A stretch of 37,895 nt of DNA from positions 1 through 37,895 of IMG/VR virus record IMGVR_UViG_3300034220_000001; one strand, 5' to 3'. The translations under genes and the position numbers were made by a program. Origin of the DNA: a virus. Under the pieces are notes generated by a model. It saw only the letters and a program-made list of their open reading frames with translations. It was not told the origin of the DNA and made no database searches. Every line of letters starts with the position of its first letter. Position 1 is the first letter of the stretch. Shown here one piece after another: positions 32,986 through 37,895 of the stretch.

Positions 32986-33702
32986 TTAACTCCCGAACTG
33001 TGCTTGTGTTGAACCCCACGACGGGGCGGTTGATCCGAAGAATGGCGATGCCACCTGACCGATATTCCCAGCGCTGAAATCATCGATCTGCGCATCTTGG
33101 TTATCTATGGCTATCAGTCCCACCCTAGTTGAAGGATTGCTACGTGGTGCGGTCAGCCTTAACTGGCCGTTGAAGTACAGTTTGATATCATTGCTTGCCT
33201 CTGCCCGATACGTTCCGGTTGTTTGGCCGTTCGGGGTAGCGGAATTGAAAGTGGCGGCCGCTGCGCCGTTCACAACATTGACAATTGAGAATTGAGAACC
33301 CGCAGCATGGGATTCGAAGGCGCGTACATAAGTATAATTATTGGCGTTGATGTAGTCGATGAGCAGAATTGTAGTCATGAAATAGCTGAAGCCGTTCTCG
33401 TCCTCACCCAGCGAGTGTCTCGCCTCAAGCACAGCCTGCGCAAAGTGGTTCGTCGCGAAGATCGTAGTTGGGGCCACCATTTCTGTAGCGGTATTTTGCG
33501 CAACAACTCTTTGACCGTTCAAAGCATATGCTGTGGACGATCCAGATAGCAGCGCCCAGCCCGGTCTATCGGCCAGTAGGCCGCTACCACCGTCAAAATT
33601 ATCGCTGAACGAAGTTGAAGCTGCGGGGGAAAGGAATGCTGTCCCGAAAACCGGAAGTCTTTTTTTATTGACTCGACTTGAAAAGTCTCCGACGACGCCC
33701 AT
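32986..33702 (-). CDS. Lectin-like (LamG/concanavalin fold) tail protein (238 aa)
   Basis: The sequence SFSDNFDGGSGLLADRPGWA, the later ENGFSYFMTTILLIDYINAN and the DIKLYFNGQLRLTAPRSNPS segment follow the pattern of laminin-G/concanavalin-like carbohydrate-binding domains (strand with Asp-Asn-Phe, then a late IKLYFNG strand). The short basic N-terminus could anchor it to the tail. It sits in the GC-rich fibre cassette and may have been acquired as a module. Confidence 0.6.
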   Translation of the reverse strand: MGVVGDFSSRVNKKRLPVFGTAFLSPAASTSFSDNFDGGSGLLADRPGWALLSGSSTAYALNGQRVVAQNTATEMVAPTTIFATNHFAQAVLEARHSLGEDENGFSYFMTTILLIDYINANNYTYVRAFESHAAGSQFSIVNVVNGAAAATFNSATPNGQTTGTYRAEASNDIKLYFNGQLRLTAPRSNPSTRVGLIAIDNQDAQIDDFSAGNIGQVASPFFGSTAPSWGSTQAQFGS

Positions 33703-34229
33703 TAGCCTTCGGTAATCGTGATCGCAGCCGAACCTGAAGCAGCTACGAAGTTAACGGCTTTGTTAGTAGACACGCTGAAAGACGATCCTGCCGGAACAGT
33801 GTAAGTTCCTGCCGTTCCAATAGCTGCCGTACCTGCCTGCTCGTTAAATCCGATGTTAACAGCGCTAATATTCTGTCCGACAAGGAACTTACGGTTAGCG
33901 TTAGCAGCAACCGATAATGCGCCGCTTGTAGTAGTCGCGCTTCCAGATCGATCGGTAGTTGCAGTCAACGAAGAGTTAGCGAAAGTCAGAGTACCTGACA
34001 GAAGCGTGTAGAGGCCCTTCAGAATCGAAACGAGAGTGCCAGTACCTGAAGTGTAGGCTGGGTCTGCAACAGCCCCTGTAACGTCTCGTATGGTCGTCAG
34101 ACGGGCAATCTCAGTCGTCTGGTTAGCAGCTGAAGCATCTCCGCCACCACCTCCTGTGCCGCCTGAAGCACGATAAGCTAAGCCAGTATCTGGATCGATG
34201 AGCTGAACGGGTGTTGCACTGGTTGCCAT
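33702..34229 (-). CDS. Structural protein of the fibre cassette (175 aa)
   Basis: The product begins MATSATPVQLIDPDTGLAYR, has a poly-Gly linker and a Thr/Ser/Ala-rich beta C-terminus. The VQLIDPDTG(L)AYR start is common in phage virion proteins of unknown role. It overlaps the lectin-like gene by 1 nt and follows the HNH-like gene. Its composition returns to that of the rest of the late region. Confidence 0.6.
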   Translation of the reverse strand: MATSATPVQLIDPDTGLAYRASGGTGGGGGDASAANQTTEIARLTTIRDVTGAVADPAYTSGTGTLVSILKGLYTLLSGTLTFANSSLTATTDRSGSATTTSGALSVAANANRKFLVGQNISAVNIGFNEQAGTAAIGTAGTYTVPAGSSFSVSTNKAVNFVAASGSAAITITEG

Positions 34230-34502
34230 TTAAGCTCTTCCTGCTTTCTTATTTCGTTTAAAAGATCGGTTCTTGGCTTTAGACTGAACAGCCAAATTAG
34301 AGCTGCTGTTGTTTGCTGTATTGTTGTTTTTGTGGGCTACGTCTTTGCCGTCGCCTTTTCGAACGCGCCCAGCTTTAATCATCTTTGCGCGAGCTGCGTT
34401 ACGCTGCGCTCGTCTCTTCTTTTGCTCGGGCTTTCGATTATATTTAGCCTGAGCAGCTTGACGAGCAGCCGTGTTCTTTTGAGAGTTTGGTCCTGTTGCC
34501 AT
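34230..34502 (-). CDS. Basic HNH-like small protein in the terminase cassette (90 aa)
   Basis: This very basic protein (many Lys, Arg, Gln, Asn) ends with GKDVAHKNNNTANNSSSNLA followed by an NRSFKRNKKAGR end. The order D-x-x-H-K-N, N-N, S-N-L and N-R-S-F recalls the second half of HNH nuclease folds, although the usual first His of the motif is hard to place. HNH proteins are often coded next to terminases and aid packaging. It could instead be a plain DNA-binding protein. Confidence 0.55.
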   Translation of the reverse strand: MATGPNSQKNTAARQAAQAKYNRKPEQKKRRAQRNAARAKMIKAGRVRKGDGKDVAHKNNNTANNSSSNLAVQSKAKNRSFKRNKKAGRA

Positions 34503-35038
34503 TACTTAACCAATCGAATTCGAGAAAGATCGTCAGCAAGCTGTGCTGCGTGAACGGTCTCAACTTTCAGATTTCCTGCTACTTCTTCTTTCGACGGACG
34601 ACCGCGAGAAGGAGCTTTGCTCATCTTACGATAGTTCTTGTCAGCAAGGTACTTCGCAGCTTGAAGCTGAACGGCTGGACTTACGTCCTCAACGCCGTCG
34701 CTGTACATGCGAATAGCTGCTAGACCTTCGGACGACAGCTTAGCGTCGAGTTCGATGTCCCACTGTTCCTTCGCTTCTGCGAACCAGCTGCACTTGTTAA
34801 GCATCAACCAGTGACTGTAGTCTTCGAGGTAGCGAGTAGCAAGCTGATAACCTGTCGGATCACCGAGTTCAACGTAGACGCGACGAAGGTTAATCAAACC
34901 CGGTCGATCGTGGTGGAGCGTGAACATCGGATCGCACGCTCGCTCGTGAACAGCCATCTTCGACTGCTCCTCCCAGAAAAGCATGCGAGTCATGCGGGAA
35001 CCAGAGGCTGTTCGGAATTTGTTTGAGATTCGGCTCAT
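34502..35038 (-). CDS. Terminase small subunit-like protein
   Basis: The 178-aa product ends with YLADKNYRKMSKAPSRGRPS then KEEVAGNLKVE and a DLSRIRLVK tail. The RGRPSKEEV element is typical of phage small terminase or DNA-packaging subunits, and large terminase is a few genes downstream in the same operon. The middle has an aromatic-rich helical region. The ATG at 35038 is only 6 nt from the -10 box of a consensus promoter, so the message is probably leaderless; I see no Shine-Dalgarno site. Confidence 0.75.
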   Translation of the reverse strand: MSRISNKFRTASGSRMTRMLFWEEQSKMAVHERACDPMFTLHHDRPGLINLRRVYVELGDPTGYQLATRYLEDYSHWLMLNKCSWFAEAKEQWDIELDAKLSSEGLAAIRMYSDGVEDVSPAVQLQAAKYLADKNYRKMSKAPSRGRPSKEEVAGNLKVETVHAAQLADDLSRIRLVK

Positions 35039-35044
35039 ATGTGT

Positions 35045-35073
35045 ATTATATCAGATTTAGGAAGAGTTGTCAA
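35045..35073 (-). promoter_or_regulatory. Consensus late promoter for the virion operon
   Basis: On the minus strand TTGACA (35073-35068) and TATAAT (35050-35045) are 17 nt apart, a perfect consensus. Six bases separate TATAAT from the ATG of the small terminase-like gene, so transcription would begin at or next to the start codon. The -35 lies in one arm of a 10-bp inverted repeat shared with the opposite promoter. Confidence 0.85.
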
Positions 35074-35115
35074 GCTTTATTTTTAGAAGCCGCTCTTTAA
35101 GAAAGAGCTTGACAA
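35067..35115. repeat. Inverted repeat holding both divergent -35 boxes
   Basis: TTGTCAAGCT (35067-35076) and AGCTTGACAA (35106-35115) are a perfect 10-bp inverted repeat, each arm containing one TTGACA box. An inner GCTCTTT/AAAGAGC repeat lies at 35092-35108. The arrangement could be an operator for one dimeric regulator controlling both directions, or simply two mirrored promoters. Confidence 0.7.
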
Positions 35116-35137
35116 ATGTTTCTATTTCGTGTATAAT
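35109..35137 (+). promoter_or_regulatory. Consensus promoter for the noncoding region
   Basis: TTGACA (35109-35114) and TATAAT (35132-35137) are 17 nt apart, a perfect match. The start would be near 35144. No gene with a ribosome site follows for 1.3 kb, so its product is RNA: either a short transcript ending at 35352 or, with readthrough, the long structured region. Confidence 0.85.
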
Positions 35138-35143
35138 GTACGT

Positions 35144-35352
35144 ATGAGATGGGGAGACCCGTTGATTGGACGTTGGCCTTCCTCCTGCTTCGGCGGTTTA
35201 AAAGGGGGGTTTGGGGGGATGTCCCTTCTTACAGTTTAATTTCTTAAGTAGTTAATCTTTTTAAACTCACTACGTTCGGGGCCTTTTCGTTCCCGAAAAG
35301 ATTTGCTTCGCAAATGCCCGGCTTCTCGCGGTTTTCGTGGGAGGCCTTTTTT
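35144..35352 (+). ncRNA. Candidate short untranslated transcript
   Basis: From the promoter at 35109 to a clear terminator at 35320-35352 is about 210 nt without a convincing ORF. The interval contains CTTTTCG/CGAAAAG and ATTTGC/GCAAAT hairpins and two G6 runs (35204-35209 and 35213-35218). It may be a small RNA, a leader whose termination is controlled, or part of a packaging or end signal. No family is recognised. Confidence 0.4.
35320..35352 (+). terminator. Intrinsic terminator within the noncoding region
   Basis: GGCTTCTCGCG (35320-35330) pairs over 11 bp, with G-U wobbles, to CGTGGGAGGCC (35336-35346) around the loop GTTTT, and six T follow. It separates the promoter at 35109 from the large structured region unless it is read through. 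Confidence 0.7.
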
Positions 35353-35529
35353 CGTGTCTTCGTAAGGGGGGCTGAAGATTGGCTTGAATTTCTTCGAGAT
35401 ATTTTTAGGGGGGGTTATTGCAAGAAAGAGCCCACCCCCAACCCCCTCCCCCGGGGTCTTCGTGATGTTTCCTCGATGTTTTCTGACATTCCTTCTTGCC
35501 TTCTGTTTATGCGAGTTATCCGCAGTAGC

Positions 35530-36340
35530 AAGTGACAATACATCATCTCATTGATATTGCAAGACATTATCACCGACGTCTACGTCTGCAATCTTGGCAC
35601 AGACCTTGCAATCACGTGCGCGTGGGTTCCCTTTAGCTCGCGGGATAGGTGTCTTACTTGACTAACACACATCCCGAAATAAATTTGTTCGGTGGACGGA
35701 ACCCCTCGTCTCAACGTCCGTTATGTATTCGTGGCTTCCAGCTACTGACCGGTTCCAGCGGACGAAAGAAAGTTTGCGGAACCAATCGATCAGTCGCTAG
35801 TTATCACACTAACAGTCACCGTCCAACGGTGGCGCTCTTAGGTCCGGCCGCTTGCTCTAGGGTAAATGATGCGTCGGCAAAGCCTGAACGATCTGGATTA
35901 GCAACCGGATGCGGAGCGTCGGACGACTGACAACAAGGCGGATGCTAGTCAAAGGACGTACAGTTAGAAGCTGTCCGTTGCACGATCTTTTCACGTACCT
36001 TGAAATAGGTGCGGGGCGTGAGGCTAGACGATGTGAAGCGTTATCCGTAGCAGGATAGCGTTAACTGGAAAACATTCCGAGTATGCCTGCGACTACTCGC
36101 CAAAGAGTAGCGACGGGGCGCGGGGAAAACGCTAAGTCCTCAAGTAATTCTTGAGCACTGAACCGTTCGTAATGGACGGAGCCCCCGGGTCTGTGTTGAG
36201 AGTGCAACGCCTCCAAAGAGTAGCACGGACTAGAAAGAACACACGTGTTAGGTACGTGTTTAAAGATTAACCTTGTTCAAGATAAGGGCACGGTGTACGG
36301 TAGGTTGTTTAATCTATCATGCGCCGTGCCTTTTTCTTTA
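35530..36340 (+). ncRNA. Large structured noncoding RNA candidate (GOLLD/ROOL-like)
   Basis: About 800 nt with no plausible gene but dense helices. Stems include ATTGCAAG/CTTGCAAT (35556-35563/35605-35612), GTCTG/CAGAC nested inside it, CGGGAT/ATCCCG (35641-35646/35671-35676), GGTTCC/GGAACC (35751-35756/35778-35783), CACCG/CGGTG (35817-35831), a 10-bp AGCGTTATCC/GGATAGCGTT (36037-36062), CTACTC/GAGTAG (36093-36110), CTCAAG/CTTGAG (36139-36155), CCGTTC/GGACGG (36163-36179) and GTCTGTG/CACGGAC (36189-36230). It ends in a strong terminator. Size, isolation in a phage intergenic region and ornate structure resemble GOLLD and ROOL RNAs, but I cannot match a consensus by eye. The 5' end is uncertain: its own promoter was not found, and the consensus one at 35109 is separated by a terminator. 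Confidence 0.65.
36287..36339 (+). terminator. Terminator of the large RNA, with pseudoknot potential
   Basis: GGCACGG (36287-36293) pairs with CCGTGCC (36324-36330), followed by TTTTTCTTT. The 30-nt loop contains TTAATCT (36309-36315), complementary to AGATTAA (36264-36270) upstream, with an added CC/GG (36271-36272/36303-36304), which would form an H-type pseudoknot. Confidence 0.8.
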
Positions 36341-36361
36341 CCCTTTTCCCATCGTTGATGC

Positions 36362-36417
36362 GAGGCATGATGCAGGTTTACAAATAGGGACGCCTTGCCT
36401 GATTTCAATCATGCCTC
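36362..36417 (+). repeat. Inverted repeat in the leader of the 194-aa gene
   Basis: GAGGCATGAT (36362-36371) and ATCATGCCTC (36408-36417) form a perfect 10-bp inverted repeat with a 36-nt loop, between the RNA terminator and the gene at 36460. It may be an operator or leader hairpin. A loose promoter-like pair (TTGATG near 36354, TTACAAAT near 36378) lies inside it. Confidence 0.5.
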
Positions 36418-36459
36418 ACACCAGCAATGGGCTGGACAACCGACACTCGGAGAACCTCC

Positions 36460-37044
36460 ATGTCACTCAAGATCATTCAAAAGAAAATTCGTTGGATTGG
36501 TAGCACAACTGCCAAGGTCAACGGCGTCATCCACGAAACTGCGCTGCTCATCTGCGCTCACACAATCGAGTACAACGACTGTTCGACGGCGAAGGATTTG
36601 ATTAACGCTATGCCTGCTTCGATGCGTCGGACGATGCTCAAGCTTTGGTTCGAAACCTTTACGCCCATCCGTTTCCAAATGAAGGACGGGCTAGCTATCA
36701 AGGTCGGCATGCTCAAGCCGGACGCTAAGACTTACACGCCGTGGGATGTCGTCAACGGCGAAGCCAAACCTTTCTATGAGCTTGCAGAAGAAAACCCTGA
36801 AAAGGGTAATCTCACGTTCGACAAGCTACTCGCCCTCATTCAGGCTCAAGTGAAGCGCGCCGAAAAGAGCGTCGAAGAAGGCAAGGTCGAAGAGAAGGAC
36901 CGCGACAGCATCTTGCTGGTGGCACACACTCTCAAGGGCCTCAACTTCAAGCGTGTCACACCTGCTAACGACGCCAACAACGTTGAGTTGTTCCCAAGCG
37001 ACGTCGTGCAGTCGCCGGTCCCAGCTATCGCAGCGGCGGCGTAA
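36460..37044 (+). CDS. Phage early-region hypothetical protein (194 aa)
   Basis: The ATG at 36460 follows GGAG by 7 nt. The product begins MSLKIIQKKIRWIGSTTAKV and contains AMPASMRRTMLKLWFETFTP and a C-terminal charged helical region ending in an Ala-rich tail. Proteins with this IQKKI...MPASMRR pattern are frequent in the early region of podophages and siphophages of Proteobacteria, but no function is established to my knowledge. An upstream ATG at 36427 has no ribosome site. Confidence 0.85.
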   Translation: MSLKIIQKKIRWIGSTTAKVNGVIHETALLICAHTIEYNDCSTAKDLINAMPASMRRTMLKLWFETFTPIRFQMKDGLAIKVGMLKPDAKTYTPWDVVNGEAKPFYELAEENPEKGNLTFDKLLALIQAQVKRAEKSVEEGKVEEKDRDSILLVAHTLKGLNFKRVTPANDANNVELFPSDVVQSPVPAIAAAA

Positions 37045-37048
37045 CCCT

Positions 37049-37106
37049 TTGAGAGACTACGTTCACTATGCCCGTGCGCTAGCCGATGGTGAACGTAGTC
37101 TCTCAA
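37049..37106 (+). repeat. Perfect 18-bp inverted repeat after the 194-aa gene
   Basis: The arms run from TTGAGAGACTACGTTCAC (37049-37066) to GTGAACGTAGTCTCTCAA (37089-37106), 18 bp perfect with a 22-nt loop. No T-tract follows, so it is not a standard terminator; an RNase III site, mRNA stabiliser or protein-binding site is possible. A 13-nt part of the left arm recurs at 37420-37432. A short frame, TTG 37049 to TAG 37118-37120 (RDYVHYARALADGERSLS), also crosses it. Confidence 0.75.
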
Positions 37107-37304
37107 TCCGTATAGTCTAGGCGGTCAGTAGATAGTAAGACGATTGTTAATCGCAATTGATATTCTATGCAACTCACCTTGCATGTTTAGCCTGCTGTGG
37201 AACATCCCTAACGTTTATCCTGTAATGGGATAGCGCCCGTCAAGAAAATGCTGTCAAATGGATAGCATCTCGTCTGAAGATTGAAGAGACGACGGAGTAA
37301 TACC

Positions 37305-37445
37305 ATGCAATTCAGTCTTCGCGATAAGCTCGTCAAAGCTGGCGTCACAAACGAAGAAGAAATACGGGAGCATCTAAGCCGTGCGTTCACCGCTATTTCT
37401 TTCGCACCTCACTTGCGAGTGAGAGACTACGTAATTAAGAAGTAA
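37305..37445 (+). CDS. Small hypothetical protein (46 aa)
   Basis: The ATG at 37305 follows GGAG by 7 nt, and the frame ends at TAA 37443-37445. It starts MQFSLRDKLVKAGVTNEEEI and ends LRVRDYVIKK; helical, basic at both ends, no family known. The 3' coding end carries the 13-nt sequence shared with the inverted repeat at 37049. Confidence 0.6.
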   Translation: MQFSLRDKLVKAGVTNEEEIREHLSRAFTAISFAPHLRVRDYVIKK

Positions 37446-37482
37446 GACAACATCAACCACCTGTAATCATTGGAGATTCATC

Positions 37483-37653
37483 ATGACTAAATCGTTTCGT
37501 TCGTCTGATTTTCACTTCGCTCCGACGACAATGTCGGTAGCTCTCGGTCACGCAGGATTCAGTCATCGTCCGGTAGTGTTTCGTCGTGAACCGAAGGTGA
37601 CTAAGGTTTACGCCAACGGTATCCGTGAAGTTGTGACGGGACTCGACGCATGA
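37483..37653 (+). CDS. Small hypothetical protein (56 aa)
   Basis: The ATG at 37483 follows TGGAG at about 8 nt. The basic product begins MTKSFRSSDFHFAPTTMSVA and ends REVVTGLDA. It overlaps the following gene (ATGA). No function is recognised; small early phage proteins of this kind often target host factors, but that is only context. Confidence 0.6.
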   Translation: MTKSFRSSDFHFAPTTMSVALGHAGFSHRPVVFRREPKVTKVYANGIREVVTGLDA

Positions 37654-37742
37654 AGACGTTCTTCATCAACGGTAAGCTTTACCGCGCAACGTGTCTTCTC
37701 GGCGCTCTTTGGGCCTCGGGTATCAACGTATTTGAAGGGTAA
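37650..37742 (+). CDS. Tiny hypothetical protein (30 aa)
   Basis: The ATG at 37650 overlaps the preceding TGA, and the frame ends at TAA 37740-37742. The product MKTFFINGKLYRATCLLGAL plus ten residues has a hydrophobic middle that could touch membrane. Short length keeps confidence moderate; the coupling to its neighbour supports it. Confidence 0.45.
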   Translation: MKTFFINGKLYRATCLLGALWASGINVFEG

Positions 37743-37748
37743 TCTATC

Positions 37749-37895
37749 ATGGCTGATCTCAACGAGTTTCCTTCGTGCTGCGGCGCGAACATCTTGACCG
37801 ACTTTCTTATGGACGAAGATATCGACATCGACGATGAAATAGCCGCTCTCCGCCAGCACGCAGGTCACGGTCAAGCGACGGTGCTCATTCTCGTC
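37749..37895 (+). CDS. Hypothetical early protein, 3' end outside window
   Basis: The ATG at 37749 opens a frame that continues past the right edge (49 codons visible). It starts MADLNEFPSCCGANILTDFL and contains DIDIDDEIAALRQHAGHGQA and TVLILV. The SCCGA...F opening is seen in a widespread family of small phage proteins of unknown function. The ribosome site GAAGGG lies about 10 nt upstream. Confidence 0.65.
   Translation, partial: MADLNEFPSCCGANILTDFLMDEDIDIDDEIAALRQHAGHGQATVLILV

Noticed and set aside
35236-35538. 100-codon minus-strand ORF upstream of the small terminase promoter
   Set aside because: TTG start without a Shine-Dalgarno site, very basic low-complexity content, and it covers the terminator and G/C tracts.
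35649-35930. 93-codon plus-strand ORF inside the noncoding region
   Set aside because: It has no ribosome site, an implausible amino acid mix, and is crossed by several perfect RNA stems, so it is better explained as structured RNA.
35530-36340. Group I intron, RNase P RNA or tmRNA
   Set aside because: I could not find the P-Q-R-S core of group I introns, the RNase P P4 signature or a tmRNA acceptor/tag layout, and no exon flanks the region.
1-37895. tRNA genes and CRISPR arrays
   Set aside because: Scanning for T-arm motifs and regularly spaced repeats gave nothing convincing on either strand.
1-37895. T7-type phage RNA polymerase promoters
   Set aside because: No repeated 20-nt-class promoter motif was noticed at gene boundaries; the visible promoters are of host sigma-70 type.

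Overview
This window is most of the genome of a lytic, short-tailed (podovirus-type, T7-like) double-stranded DNA phage, cut at both ends: a primase-helicase gene runs off the left edge and a small early gene runs off the right edge. Support comes from a T7-style replication set (primase-helicase, family A DNA polymerase, ssDNA-binding protein, endonuclease I) and a complete podovirus virion set (terminase, portal, scaffold, capsid, tail tubular proteins A and B, internal virion proteins, tailspike). There is no integrase, no repressor and no recognisable tRNA. Shine-Dalgarno sites and consensus sigma-70 promoters point to a Gram-negative type bacterial host. The combination of a cobalamin-dependent (class II) ribonucleotide reductase with a GH108 endolysin and a GTA-type 3TM holin recalls the cobavirus/Zobellviridae-like podophages of Alphaproteobacteria, but that placement is inference.

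Layout. (1) Positions 1-10367, plus strand: a tightly packed replication and nucleotide-metabolism arm with many 4-nt start/stop overlaps. In order it holds primase-helicase, DNA polymerase, a small acidic protein, SSB, a RecB/Cas4-type nuclease, endonuclease I, a metallophosphoesterase, a string of tiny Cys-rich and acidic proteins, a DUF3850 and a DUF3310 protein, and NrdJ. (2) Positions 10371-35038, minus strand: lysis (holin, endolysin), ejection proteins (832 and 1720 aa, gp14- and gp13-like), nozzle split in two genes, adaptor, head fibre, decoration, capsid, scaffold, portal, large terminase, tailspike and accessory fibres, an HNH-like protein and a terminase small subunit-like protein, listed from low to high coordinate; transcription runs the other way. 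(3) Positions 35039-36459: a gene-free 1.4 kb region with two divergent consensus promoters, an intrinsic terminator, G/C-tract sequence and about 0.8 kb of densely structured sequence ending in a strong terminator. I read this as a large structured noncoding RNA of the GOLLD/ROOL kind, though I cannot assign a family. (4) Positions 36460-37895, plus strand: small early-type genes.

The two arms converge at 10367/10371, where a plus-strand terminator lies inside the 3' end of the holin gene. The arms diverge at 35040-35140.

The most unusual points are the large structured RNA candidate with a 3' pseudoknot-type terminator; divergent -35 boxes set in a 10-bp inverted repeat with a probably leaderless terminase gene; DNA polymerase and a second gene that appear to start at ATT; three related GTGAAAG-loop hairpins flanking the SSB gene; and an ADP-ribosyltransferase-like domain inside the 1720-aa ejection protein.
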